Below, piece after piece: positions 53,950 to 63,910 of a stretch of 64,000 bases of DNA. The stretch's first letter is position 1, and each line of letters begins with the position of its first letter. The stretch is from positions 1,893,429 through 1,957,428 of the forward strand of contig CAJNDS010002412.1 in NCBI GenBank assembly GCA_905221605.1, in the 5' to 3' direction. The DNA comes from Symbiodinium natans (Eukaryota > Sar > Dinophyceae > Suessiales > Symbiodiniaceae). The notes beneath the pieces were generated by a model. It was given only the letters and a program-made list of their open reading frames with translations, was not told the origin of the DNA and did no database searches. The position numbers and the translations under genes were made by a program.

Positions 53950-55539
53950 TCAGAGGCCACAATCACGATTCTGCATCTCATCGAAAGTGTCCAGGGCCTT
54001 GGACAGCCTGCCGAAGCCGTCTCGCAGCTGCTCCTCGTTGATGATCAGCGGTGGCGAGCAGTGCAACAACGGCGGCCGGAAGAGAGAGAAGAGGCCGTTT
54101 TCAAACATTGCCTGGCGAAGTTTCTGCACCGCCAGTGGGGAAGGCTCCCCCAAGCGCTGCACCGTCTGGCCGAGGGGAGTCTGCAAGTCAACGCAACCGA
54201 AGAGCCCCACGCCCCGGGCCTGTCGCACAGAGTCGTGTCGCAGCACCAGCCGCTCCAGTTCCTCCAGCATCACAGGCTCAAGCTTCTTGACGTTGTCAAG
54301 CACGTTCTCCTTCAGCACGTACTTCACCGTCTCGTAGGCGCAAGCCAGTGCTACTGGATGGGCATGGAAGGTGGATCCCCATCCCAAGGGATGTGTCATG
54401 AAGTGGTCCTTGATCTTCTGCCGGACTCCAACGAGGGAGAGTGGCATGAAGGAGGCCGTGAGGCCCTTGGCAGAGGTCACGATGTCTGGAATCACGCCTT
54501 CAAAGTGCTGGAAGCCGAAGAAGTTGCCCGTGCGGCCGAAGCCCACCATGACCTCGTCACAGATGAGGAGGATCTCGTACTTGTCGCACAGGGACCGGAG
54601 GCCCTCCATATATCCCTCAGGGGGAACGAGCACACCGCCAGCGCCGACGATGCTTTCGACAAGGATGGCGGCAATGGTCTCTGGCCCTTCCGCCAAGATT
54701 TGGTCCTCAAGGCATGCCAGTGTCCGGGCCGTCGCCGAGGCATCTGTTGTCCCCCAGCTGAAGCCGCTGGGCTGAGGATTGAAGAACTTGACGAAGCCAT
54801 TCTGCCCGCTCTCGGCAAACTTCCGGCGGAAGTCGCCAGTGGCGCCCAGGGAGGAGGCTGATGATCCATGGTAGGACCTGTACTGCGTGAAGATCTTGTG
54901 CTTCCGTGTGTAGAGCCGCGCCAGGCGGATGGCCGCCTCGTTTGCCTCGCCTCCCCCACTGGGGAACAGGAAGCCGTTCAGGTCTCCTGGACAGATCTCC
55001 GCCAAAAGCTTCGCAAGCTTGGCACGCACGGGCGCCAAGCCAAGGCCACCATACACATACGGCAGTGAGTCCAGCTGGTCATTGATCCCTTGCTTGACCG
55101 CGTCAGGGACTGTGTGACCGAGGTTGACACACACTGCCTGGCTCGTCCAGTCCAAGTACTTCTTGCCATGGGTATCGTAGAGGTATACCCCCTCACCACG
55201 CTCAATCACGGGCAACGCCTTCACCGGATTGCTCGCTGTCCAAGAGAGCATCACGTGTTCATCGGCAGCGTCCCGCAGTTCCGCCGCAGACCATTCAGAG
55301 CGCCAGTGAGCCTCTGAAGGCTTGCCAGTGCCATTGTCTTCGGAAGGCATCGGAAGCTGGTCGTAGTTCTCGCCGAGGTAGCGCGCGTTGACCCATGGAT
55401 GACCATCGGCACCCGCTGTGCTCGAAAGCTTTCCCCACGTCGACATGCGCCGTTCGGGGTGCTGGGACTGTGCCTGCGCCGCATTCTGCGCCCCTTCGGC
55501 AAGGGCCTTTGCCGCACGAGAGATCCGTCCGCGAAACAT
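53950..55539 (-). CDS. Class-III PLP aminotransferase, tandem copy 2
   Basis: The same 529-residue product as copy 1, starting at the shared Met. Catalytic Lys, Asp and the GGGEANEA loop are intact. It differs from copy 1 by A20 and by PLAVQKLRQ near residue 468. From about 54500 to 55510 the DNA reads the same as 52042-53050 of copy 1, while the 3' end is closer to copy 3, suggesting exchange between copies. The spacing to copy 1 is 2458 bp. Single-frame, near-identical copies in one direction are typical of dinoflagellate tandem arrays, where transcripts are matured by spliced-leader trans-splicing; no leader acceptor is proven here. Confidence 0.95.
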   Translation of the reverse strand: MFRGRISRAAKALAEGAQNAAQAQSQHPERRMSTWGKLSSTAGADGHPWVNARYLGENYDQLPMPSEDNGTGKPSEAHWRSEWSAAELRDAADEHVMLSWTASNPVKALPVIERGEGVYLYDTHGKKYLDWTSQAVCVNLGHTVPDAVKQGINDQLDSLPYVYGGLGLAPVRAKLAKLLAEICPGDLNGFLFPSGGGEANEAAIRLARLYTRKHKIFTQYRSYHGSSASSLGATGDFRRKFAESGQNGFVKFFNPQPSGFSWGTTDASATARTLACLEDQILAEGPETIAAILVESIVGAGGVLVPPEGYMEGLRSLCDKYEILLICDEVMVGFGRTGNFFGFQHFEGVIPDIVTSAKGLTASFMPLSLVGVRQKIKDHFMTHPLGWGSTFHAHPVALACAYETVKYVLKENVLDNVKKLEPVMLEELERLVLRHDSVRQARGVGLFGCVDLQTPLGQTVQRLGEPSPLAVQKLRQAMFENGLFSLFRPPLLHCSPPLIINEEQLRDGFGRLSKALDTFDEMQNRDCGL

Positions 55540-55551
55540 GGGACAGGACAA

Positions 55552-56391
55552 AAATCGCGAGCTGATGTGATGGCAGGGGGGCTTGAGCTCTGACCACTCA
55601 CAACCCCATGAAATCGCAAGTCAAGGAAATCCAATGCAATGTTTGTTTTGTGGCTTTTCTACTGCTGTCACGTGCTAGCTCATACATACTTTATGTGAGT
55701 TGGAGGTGACAAAATTGATAAATGTAGCAACTGATTGGGCTCATGCGTTCACTCTTTGCTTGTGGTATCCCTGCCTCGGTCAGTCACGTCTTCAGGGCTT
55801 AGGCTCTACAATTCAGCCTATCGTCATGGCCCAGGTAGTTAGCCTATAGGGTTTAGGGTTCAAGGTCTAGGGGTTAGGGTTTAGGGTTTAGGGTTCGGCA
55901 AACCACCCCTAAACCCTAAGTCCTGAACGTCTTCCCCCCTTGGAGAGCGGGCGCGACGTACTTCTTGGTCACAGCGAAGCTGCTGCAGACTCCCGTGCGA
56001 CAGCGAGGTCGACTGGGGAGGCTGTTGCAGGTTTGATGCTGCACGTGTGCGCGTGTGCTTTGAAGCTGAATTCACAAGGCTGATTTTCAGGCGTCCCGAC
56101 CCCCGTGCTTGCCGATACGCCGTCTCAGAACGACCTGCACGCACACACACGCACTTTAGACTCCACCTGCGCGCTTTCAACCCAGGTGGAGCTAGCGCAT
56201 CGCCAAAATTTCAAAAGAACTTTCCCGCCCAAGTACCCTGTGATCATGCAGCTGGGGTGAGGTCCGTGAAAGAAAATAACACCTGCTGTCAAGGGAATCG
56301 GGGGGCCCTCTTGGCATCCGATTGGCATCCTCATGACCATCGACATGCCACACTGCATCGAATTATCTCATGTTGCCCAAACCCTCACAAC
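55552..56391. other. Spacer between aminotransferase copies 2 and 3
   Basis: Nearly the same as the copy 1/2 spacer, with a shorter telomere-like patch at 55848-55920 and a shortened segment near 56255-56285. No gene. Confidence 0.6.
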
Positions 56392-57981
56392 TCAGAGGCC
56401 ACAATCACGATTCTGCATCTCATCGAAAGTGTCCAGGGCCTTGGACAGCCTGCCGAAGCCGTCTCGTAGCTGCTCCTCGTTGATGATCAGCGGGGGCGAG
56501 CAGTGCAACAACGGCGGCCGGAAGAGAGAGAAGAGGCCGTTTTCAAACATTGCCTGGCGAAGCTTCTGCACCGCCGGTGGGGAAGGCTCCCCCAAGCGCT
56601 GCACCGTCTGGCCGAGGGGAGTCTGCAAGTCAACGCAACCGAAGAGCCCCACGCCCCGGGCCTGTCGCACAGAGTCGTGTCGCAGCACCAGCCGCTCCAG
56701 TTCCTCCAGCATCACAGGCTCAAGCTTCTTGACGTTGTCAAGCACGTTCTCCTTCAGCACGTACTTCACCGTCTCGTAGGCGCAAGCCAATGCCACTGGA
56801 TGGGCATGGAAGGTGGATCCCCATCCCAACGGATGTGTCATGAAGTGGTCCTTGATCTTCTGCCGGACTCCGACGAGGGAGAGTGGCATGAAGGAGGCCG
56901 TGAGGCCCTTGGCAGAGGTCACGATGTCTGGGATCACGCCTTCAAAGTGCTGGAAGCCGAAGAAGTTGCCCGTGCGGCCGAAGCCCACCATGACCTCGTC
57001 ACAGATGAGGAGGATCTCGTACTTGTCGCACAGGGACCGGAGGCCCTCCATATATCCCTCAGGGGGAACGAGCACACCGCCAGCGCCGACGATGCTTTCG
57101 ACAAGGATGGCGGCAACGGTCTCTGGGCCTTCCGCCAAGATTTGGTCCTCAAGGCATGCCAGTGTCCGGGCCGTCGCCGAGGCATCTGTTGTCCCCCAGC
57201 TGAAGCCGCTGGGCTGAGGATTGAAGAACTTGACGAAGCCATTCTGCCCGCTCTCGGCAAACTTCCGGCGGAAGTCGCCAGTGGCGCCCAGGGAGGAGGC
57301 TGATGATCCATGGTAGGACCTGTACTGCGTGAAGATCTTGTGCTTCCGTGTGTAGAGCCGCGCCAGGCGGATGGCCGCCTCGTTTGCCTCGCCTCCCCCA
57401 CTGGGGAACAGGAAGCCGTTCAGGTCTCCTGGACAGATCTCCGCCAAAAGCTTCGCAAGCTTGGCACGCACGGGCGCCAAGCCAAGGCCACCATACACAT
57501 ATGGCAGTGAGTCCAGCTGGTCGTTGATCCCTTGCTTGACTGCATCAGGGACTGTGTGACCGAGGTTGACACACACTGCCTGGCTCGTCCAGTCCAAGTA
57601 CTTCTTGCCATGGGTATCGTAGAGGTAGACCCCCTCACCACGCTCAATCACGGGCAACGCCTTCACCGGATTGCTCGCTGTCCAAGAGAGCATCACATGT
57701 TCATCGGCAGCGTCCCGCAGTTCCGCCGCAGACCATTCAGAGCGCCAGTGAGCCTCTGAAGGCTTGCCAGTGCCATTATCTTCGGAAGGCATCGGAAGCT
57801 GGTCGTAGTTCTCGCCGAGGTAGCGCGCGTTGACCCATGGATGACCATCGGCACCCGCTGTGCTCGAAAGCTTTCCCCACGTCGACATGCGCCGTTCGGG
57901 GTGCTGGGACTGTGCCTGCGCCGCATTCTGCGCCCCTTCGGCAAGGGCCTTTGCCGCACGAGAGATCCGTCCGCGAAACAT
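56392..57981 (-). CDS. Class-III PLP aminotransferase, tandem copy 3 (most 5')
   Basis: 529 residues from the shared Met. Its upstream codons differ from copies 1 and 2 (LSCA in place of MSCP), so the earlier Met is absent, and the frame stays open to 58086 through what is 5' untranslated sequence in the other copies. Changes: V in ETVAAILVES and PPAVQKLRQ. All catalytic residues are intact. Upstream homology with the other copies stops near 58090, where a CCCTAAA tract begins, so the array boundary coincides with telomere-like repeats. The spacing to copy 2 is 2442 bp. Confidence 0.95.
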   Translation of the reverse strand: MFRGRISRAAKALAEGAQNAAQAQSQHPERRMSTWGKLSSTAGADGHPWVNARYLGENYDQLPMPSEDNGTGKPSEAHWRSEWSAAELRDAADEHVMLSWTASNPVKALPVIERGEGVYLYDTHGKKYLDWTSQAVCVNLGHTVPDAVKQGINDQLDSLPYVYGGLGLAPVRAKLAKLLAEICPGDLNGFLFPSGGGEANEAAIRLARLYTRKHKIFTQYRSYHGSSASSLGATGDFRRKFAESGQNGFVKFFNPQPSGFSWGTTDASATARTLACLEDQILAEGPETVAAILVESIVGAGGVLVPPEGYMEGLRSLCDKYEILLICDEVMVGFGRTGNFFGFQHFEGVIPDIVTSAKGLTASFMPLSLVGVRQKIKDHFMTHPLGWGSTFHAHPVALACAYETVKYVLKENVLDNVKKLEPVMLEELERLVLRHDSVRQARGVGLFGCVDLQTPLGQTVQRLGEPSPPAVQKLRQAMFENGLFSLFRPPLLHCSPPLIINEEQLRDGFGRLSKALDTFDEMQNRDCGL

Positions 57982-58129
57982 GGCACAGGACAAAATCGTG
58001 AACTGATGTGGTTGCAGGGGGCTTGAGCTCTGACCACTCACAACCCCCCGGAATCGCCATCCAGGTCGCAAGTCAAACATATCCAATGCAATGTTGGTTT
58101 TATGGCCTTTCTCCTACTGTCATTAAACC

Positions 58130-59328
58130 CTGCACCCTAAACCCTAAACCCTAAACCCTAAACCCTAAACCCTAAACCCTAAACCCTAAACCTGCTTTGG
58201 ACAAGCAACATTCATCATGGCGAGGACGTCCAAGGACTCGTTGAGGATTTCCATGGTGTGCTCTTCCTTGGCCCCCAAGGGTTTAGGGTTTAGGGTTTAG
58301 GGTTTAGGGTTTAGGGTTTAGGGTTTAGGGTTTAGGGTTTAGGGTTCAAGCCCTCTAAAGGGTTCAGGGTTTGGGGTTTAGGCCTAGAAACCCATAAACC
58401 TCAAAAAAGGGTTTAGGGTTTAGGGCTATCAACCCTAGTCCCTATACATTCCATAAACCCTAGAAACGATGTAAACCGATACAGTGTGTAAATAAACCCT
58501 CAGTAAGGGTTCTTATAGTTTACTCTTTTTGGACTTACCCACACACAGAGAGGCTAGAGGGTGCCCAACTCTCTTTTCTGGCCCAGGACATGTGTTGGGG
58601 AATTGTATGCGAATAGAAGCCCCACAATAGGCCGCCGGTCACGAAGGCCTGGTGTGCAAGTGCCAATGCTTTCCCTGGAAGGGTTTAGGGTTTTAGGCCT
58701 CAAGCAGCTTATCAGGCCTTCAAGTAAAGAGTGGCCTGATGAACTGTGCTGACAGTGACATGGCCCTGTGCGTTTGGATTTGGAGTCTCTCACTACTGGT
58801 TTAGGGTTTAGGGGTTAGGGTTTAGGGTTTAGGGATTTTTTCCCCACAAGCAAACCTTCAAGCCGTGGCTCCATGTACATCAGAGGCAGCTACAGGCCCT
58901 AAAGCATTGAAAGCACCTTTTTGCCCCAAAAACCTAAACCGCCTTTAAAACATAGAAAGCTTAGACTTGGAATCTCAACCCCAAACCCTAAACCCTATAT
59001 CGGTATCTTGACCCGACGTCCGAAACGCACGTACCCTGGCCCTGAGCTCTGTCACTCTAAGCCCTACTAAGCCCTAAGCCTCCGAAACCCTGAACCTTTA
59101 GACCCCACACACCCGAAACCTACACCTTATAAACCACCTAAACGGTAAACCCTAAATCTGAACTGTACACCCAAGCCCCCGAAATCCCCTGCATCCTCCA
59201 AACCCCCAAACCCCCGAAACGTCCTAAACCCTGAACCCTCAACCCCAAGTTGTAAAAACCTTAGGGTTTAGGGTTTAGGGTTTAGGGTTTAGGGTTAGGA
59301 GGAAACCCTGAACCCGAAGCCCAACTTC
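58130..59328 (-). other. Region upstream of the array with putative exons
   Basis: The minus-strand island 58198-58279 (EEHTMEILNESLDVLAMMNV) looks coding and could follow the ABC exon at 59329-59379. The island 58560-58680 (LAHQAFVTGGLLWGFYSH) is also open but is not placed. The rest is telomere-like: 58138-58193, 58279-58345 and 58799-58835. Confidence 0.35.
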
Positions 59329-59379
59329 CTGCCCAGCAGCCGCCCCAAGGGCTCTGACCGTTCGAATGGCCGTCGCCGC
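59329..59379 (-). CDS. ABC transporter membrane-domain exon (RTVRALG)
   Basis: The minus strand reads AATAIRTVRALGAAAGQ, the conserved intracellular-loop motif of ABCB-type membrane domains (RTVxAxG). An acceptor (AAAGAG) lies directly upstream and CAG/GAAG downstream would be a GA donor. Its neighbour at 59818-59866 carries the preceding motif, so both belong to an ABC gene on the minus strand. Confidence 0.6.
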
Positions 59380-59817
59380 CTCTTTTTTTGGCGAAACATA
59401 AGAACCCTAAAACCCGTTTTTGCATCCTAAACCCTAAACCCTAAACCCTAAACCCTAAACCCTAAATTACTAAACCCTAAACCCTAAACCCTAACCTTAA
59501 AACCCCAAAACCTGACAGGGTTTAGGGTATGGGCTTCAACCACACAACCTGCTTTCAATGAGGAGATGAACCCTAAACCCTAAACCCTAAACCCTAAACC
59601 CTAAACCCTAAACCCTAAACCCTAAACCCTAAACCCTAAACCCTAAACCCTAAACCCTAAACCCTTCCCTGGGCTCTTTGGCACAAGCTTGCCGAGAAAG
59701 AGGGCTTGGGATCCTGAATCCTGGAAGCTCTTGCTGCGGAGTGTAAAGGGTTTAGGGTTTAGGGTTTAGGGTTTAGGGTTTAGGATCCTATAATCCCAAT
59801 CCTGCCCAAAAGCAAAA

Positions 59818-59866
59818 GCTCAGGAGCGCCTCAGCCGTCTCCTTTCCTGCCTTGGCGTAGGCTCTC
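59818..59866 (-). CDS. ABC transporter membrane-domain exon (AYAKAG)
   Basis: After CTCAG the minus strand reads RAYAKAGKETAEALLS, the classic AYAKAGxxAEExLS motif that stands just before RTVRALG. The exact exon end was not fixed; it may be shorter. Confidence 0.6.
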
Positions 59867-59962
59867 CTGAGTTAGCGAGGCTCCTACTCACTGAGCCTTG
59901 TTGCCCTAAGCCTAAGCCACACGCTCAGTTTTAAGATTCTCCTATGCGCCATAAGCCCCTCT

Positions 59963-60050
59963 ATGCCCTCTCTCTCTCTCTCTCCCTCTTTCTTTCTGTT
60001 GTTTGTTCTCTCTCTCTCTCTCATTCTTGTTCTCATTCTCTCATTCGCTT
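59963..60050. repeat. TC-rich microsatellite
   Basis: Interrupted (TC)n runs with CTTTCTTTCTG and CATTCTTGTTC insertions. Confidence 0.9.
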
Positions 60051-60188
60051 TTCGATTCTCTTCCTCATTCTCATCTTCAAGTTCTAAGAGCCAAAAGCTC
60101 GCGCAATCCGATTCATTTCTGGAGGGTCGGCTGCGCAAACCTGTTGCCTTGAAGGGGCACAAACCAAGAAACGAAACACAGCTACTGC

Positions 60189-60355
60189 ATACTCTATCTA
60201 TATTCCAATATCTAGTATCTAATATCACAAACAATTCAATGGTACATAGTCACATAGTCTATGAAATTATCAAAAACAATTCAATGGTACATACTCTATC
60301 TATATTCCAGTATCTAATTTCTAATATCACAACAATCTCAATGGTACATAACATA
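60189..60355. repeat. AT-rich direct duplication, about 60 bp, two copies
   Basis: Copies start ACTCTATCTATATTCCA at about 60190 and 60293 and both end CAATGGTACATA; a partial third lies between (AACAATTCAATGGTACATA). AT-rich against GC-rich surroundings; no gene. Confidence 0.75.
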
Positions 60356-60482
60356 TGACATAATAAAGTCTTCAAAAGCAAGACTTACGAAGGCCGAACT
60401 CCGAAAAGCCCAAACATGTTCTCAAACTCACCTAGGGTTTAGGGTTTAGGGTTTAGGGTTTAGGGTTTAGGGATCAGGGCGC

Positions 60483-60556
60483 CCTCAACCCGAACTGCGT
60501 CGCTCAGCGGCTCATTCTCGGGATCCACACGCGTGGCGCAAGCTGCAACCTGGGCT
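60483..60556 (-). CDS. Putative exon, unidentified
   Basis: The minus strand after CAG reads VAACATRVDPENEPLSDAV. It is coding-like and bounded by telomere-like and poly-C sequence. Not assigned; it does not fit the ABC membrane domain around it. Confidence 0.35.
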
Positions 60557-60588
60557 TCCCCCCCCCCCCCCTGGCGCCCCTTCAAGGT

Positions 60589-60703
60589 TTGGGGTTTGGG
60601 GTTTAGGGTTTAGGGTTTGGGGTTTGGGGTTTGGGGTTTGGGGTTTGGGGTTTGGGGTTTGGGGTTTAGGGTTTGGGGTTTGGGGTTTGGGGTTTGGGGT
60701 TTA
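60589..60703. repeat. TTTGGGG tract
   Basis: About 16 units, mostly TTTGGGG with a few TTTAGGG, a homogeneous variant of the telomere-like repeat. Single-copy sequence at 60710-60900 follows, with an open minus frame (EVLQDVNCLGYVFEQAF) of unknown nature. Confidence 0.9.
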
Positions 60704-61729
60704 TGGCCAGCCAAGCAGACCGGCCACACTGCAGGGAGCAACAAGTTCGGCGTCTTAGAGGTGCGCTTGAAAAAACAAGTGCAGACCGGAAGGCTTGCTC
60801 GAAGACGTAGCCTAGGCAGTTTACGTCCTGCAGCACTTCCTTTCCCGATGTACGCTTTACAGGCGAAAGCTTCTTCCCCACCCCGGCACTCGCGCACACA
60901 GGGGGCCTAGGTTCAGGGAACTAGTTCCTATGACTTGTTTTCGTCTTAATTTTCGTTGGGAGGGGCGCGGGGTTAGGGCACCAGTGTAACAGCAACCCCT
61001 TGACGTTGCCGTATGCCCTCTTTGGGCCCTAGTTTGTTCGGGTAGCAGCAAAGGAGCCCATCATTGCAGCCTTTGGGGTTGTCACTCCAAAGCTCCAAAA
61101 GCCCTAAACCCTAAACCCTATAAACCTTAAACTCTAAACCCTAAACCCTATAAACCTTAAACTCTAAACCCTAAACCCTAAACCCTAAACCCCGCTCTTT
61201 CAGGAACCCTAGATTGCTCGGAAGGCTTCAGGAGTCCCCAAGCAGCTCCTGGTGGCCAACGTACGCCCAAGCTATACCCCATACCAGAACACGATACTCT
61301 ATTAACTTCATTAATCAATATGACCACTATCAAAAAAATCGTGAAAAATCTAATTTCATGTTTGTATTATGTGGCGATTTTGTTTTCTCGACTGGGCAGA
61401 ATACCCTAGTCTACTTCCCTTAGAACCTTAATAAAAAACAATATCTTTAATATCCTCTTGGGTGTTATCTAAACAAAGATACAAAATGATTCCCAAGTGG
61501 GATATAGCCTAATCCTAAACCCGGCCCTAAACCCCGCTAGCAGATTCTTTGGACCTGAAGGGAGGTTGGCGGACCCCATCGGTCGGTCTTACAGGCTTCG
61601 CGGCCCCCTGAACACGACAAAACTATAACCCTAAACCCTAAACCCTAAACCCTAAACCCTAAACCCTAAACCCTAAACCCTAAACCCTAAACCCTTCAGA
61701 TGCTTTGGGGGCTAGGGTGGCCGAGGCGC

Positions 61730-61780
61730 CGCAAGTCCCAGGAACCCGCAGATGGGCAGCATGCCCAGGAGCAGCAGCGC
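61730..61780 (-). CDS. Putative ABC membrane helix exon
   Basis: Between a GCAAAG acceptor and a GC donor the minus strand gives ALLLLGMLPICGFLGLA, a single hydrophobic helix. Its position upstream of the AYAKAG exon fits helix 4 of an ABC membrane domain. Motif content is low, so this is inference from position. Confidence 0.4.
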
Positions 61781-61908
61781 CTTTGCTTACCATAGTTCAA
61801 TGCGACAGGGTTTAGGGTTTAGGGTTTAGGGTTTAGGGTTTAGGGTTTAGGGTTTAGGGTTTAGGGTTTAGGGTTTAGGGTTTAGGGTTTAGGGTTTAGG
61901 GTTTAGGG

Positions 61909-62734
61909 ATTTTTGTTCCCCTCCTGCGCAGCTGGGGCGAATTCACGGTTCAGGGTCTTGGGCTTGGAGAAAAGCGCCCTAAGGATCCATGTACCTGTCT
62001 AGAATATATTTGAGCCCTAGAGCTGCTATGTAGGAACCCCTGTAAGGCCCGTGTATAGACTACACATGGATCCTTGGGGAAAGAGAATCCTAGGCCTCCC
62101 CTCTATTTCTGTAGCGGAAAGCCATGTCGCTAAATTTCCCCATGAAGAGCCAGCTTACGTAGGATTTTGGTACGCTGTGCGTCACTGTCGTCCTCGCACA
62201 CGTCAACTCTTCGTGGGCTTGGGAGCGTTTATGCGCAGATCTGGAGTTACGAGTCCCCCTAAACCCTTTTTCCAAGAGATTTCGCCCCCCCAAACCCTAA
62301 ACCCTGAACCAGCAACCCCAAACCCTCCAACGAACCTTGGGGCTCAGCCATTGCAACTATGAGACGTTTTGTTATGGAGAAGGGAGCTTAGGGTGTGAGA
62401 GAGCTTGCGTAGATGCACTGGAATGCCTTGAGAAATTCGGCCGAAACCGTAGGTTGAGTTTTTTCGGATTTTTGGTCTGAAAGGTTTTACAAAACAAGGG
62501 CTTAGGGCCTAGGGCATCTAGGGTTCACAGGGTTCATAGGATGTATAGGGTTTCACATGAAATTAGGCTTTCTAGGGTTGAGGATTCAGGGCTCAGGGAA
62601 CTTCTAAACAAAAATGCCAGCACGGACACCAGTCTTCCTGGCGGAGCCGGAACAGTCCGTCCTGTGCCTCTAACTCTTAAGTACCCTAAACCCTAAACCC
62701 TAAACCCTCAACCCTCAACCCTAAACCCTACCCT
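61909..62734. other. Stretch without an assigned gene
   Basis: Holds a plus-strand open frame 62051-62362 and an opposing one, neither with recognisable features, degenerate TTTAGGG motifs at 62500-62590 and CCCTAAA at 62686-62735. Confidence 0.4.
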
Positions 62735-62935
62735 AACCCTGGGTCATGCCATGGAAGCTGGAGAACTTCTGCAGGCAGGACTGCTGCGAATTCTTGGTTT
62801 GGAGTTCTCCCCTGCTTTCATGCGGAGCCGTAACCATGACACATGCATCACAATTGTCGGCCATAGCCGCCCTACAACGCACCGCCAATTGCCTGACAAA
62901 ACCAGGCTTGTGGATCTCGCCTGGCAAGCTGCTCA
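62735..62935 (-). CDS. Putative exon, unidentified
   Basis: The minus strand gives a Cys-containing, coding-like stretch (RAAMADNCDACVMVTAPHES). The plus strand is also open, so strand is not certain. No family recognised. Confidence 0.35.
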
Positions 62936-63017
62936 TCCCAAAACCCTGAACACTGGACCCTCAACCCTGGACCCTCATTCAACAGAAATCTCTTGGGATG
63001 TTACCCAGATACTAACA

Positions 63018-63128
63018 GTCCCTTATAGGGATTATAGTAGGGGGTACTAGAATCCCTATTCGGGGTTTAGGGTTCAGGGTTTAAGGGTTTAGGGTTTAGG
63101 AGGGGGTACTATAATCCCTATTAGGGAC
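63018..63128. mobile_element. Palindromic element split by a telomere-like insertion
   Basis: The arm at 63018-63039 and the arm at 63107-63128 are inverted copies at 21 of 22 positions. The 22 bases at 63039-63060 recur at 63101-63122 with one difference, and the 40 bases between them are degenerate TTTAGGG repeats. Removing the insert and one copy restores an almost perfect hairpin of about 49 bp. Confidence 0.75.
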
Positions 63129-63292
63129 AAGTAATCAGTAATCAGGGCAGGCTGCCAGCACCCAGGAGCCAAAGAAGCTGAAGCACACGCTAAGAATGCC
63201 TCGGCGGGTCGGACTTTTTGTTGCTTCCTACCTTTTTCACAAGGGACTCGACTGCTGCCCTTTCTGCCCAGCCCGCCCCCACACCACAGTGC

Positions 63293-63613
63293 CTATGACT
63301 GCAGGGCGAGAGTCGCCACTTCGCGGCACCAAGCTTCAGGCACAACTTGATAGGACACTACTCTCTGGAATGCTTTGTATAGCTTGACAGTGACATCATA
63401 GAGGGTACGCTCAAAGATCTCAAAAGCAGTATGCGCGAAGAGAACTTGGAAAGACAGCCAGGTGTCCACATATCTGAGATGACAAATGACGAAGTGCAAA
63501 ACGGAGTAAAGGTCCTCATGCCGTGCAAATGTCAGACTTTGCCAGCCGTCCGTGACATCCAGCCACACCACAGCCCAAGAATCCGAACGCAGCAGCACGA
63601 AGAGACTCAACAT
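63293..63613 (-). CDS. Putative exon with hydrophobic segments, unidentified
   Basis: A 106-codon open stretch on the minus strand, rich in aromatic residues (YSVLHFVICHLRYVDTWLSF), more protein-like than the opposing frame. No motif is recognised. It may be an N-terminal exon of a minus-strand gene that runs to lower coordinates. Confidence 0.4.
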   Translation of the reverse strand: MLSLFVLLRSDSWAVVWLDVTDGWQSLTFARHEDLYSVLHFVICHLRYVDTWLSFQVLFAHTAFEIFERTLYDVTVKLYKAFQRVVSYQVVPEAWCREVATLALQS

Positions 63614-63910
63614 GGGCTATTATACCCTCCAAGGGTTTAGGGTTAAGTCTCTCACGCTCGAACAGGCGAGGCCTGGGCAACGACGACTCTTCGAGTGCGG
63701 GTTTGCAGCTACCTCCTTTAAACGGGTAAGGGTTTACAGGGTTCAGGGTGTAGGGTTTAGGCCTTAGGGTTTAGGCTATAGGGTTTAGGGTTAGGATTTA
63801 GGGGGCTTTGGGTCTAGAGCTTAGAGTTGAGGGGTTTAGGGCCCCTGAGTTTGGTGACCTGGGTGGGGGAGGGGAAGAGGCCCATCAAAAAAACGGGGAG
63901 GATGAAGGCC

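Larger units (their letters stand above)
51018..58110 (-). repeat. Tandem triplication, unit about 2.45 kb
   Basis: The landmark CCCCCCTTGGAGAG falls at about 51031, 53489 and 55934, and gene ends fall at 51492, 53950 and 56392. Each unit has one gene, its 5' sequence and a telomere-like patch. Confidence 0.9.

Noticed and set aside
51339-54861. Plus-strand open frames of 342-354 codons over the aminotransferase copies
   Set aside because: They mirror the minus-strand genes, which carry all class-III motifs; the plus frames have no recognisable domain.
60189-60360. AT-rich segment as a replication origin
   Set aside because: Only base composition and a duplication support it; no further evidence.
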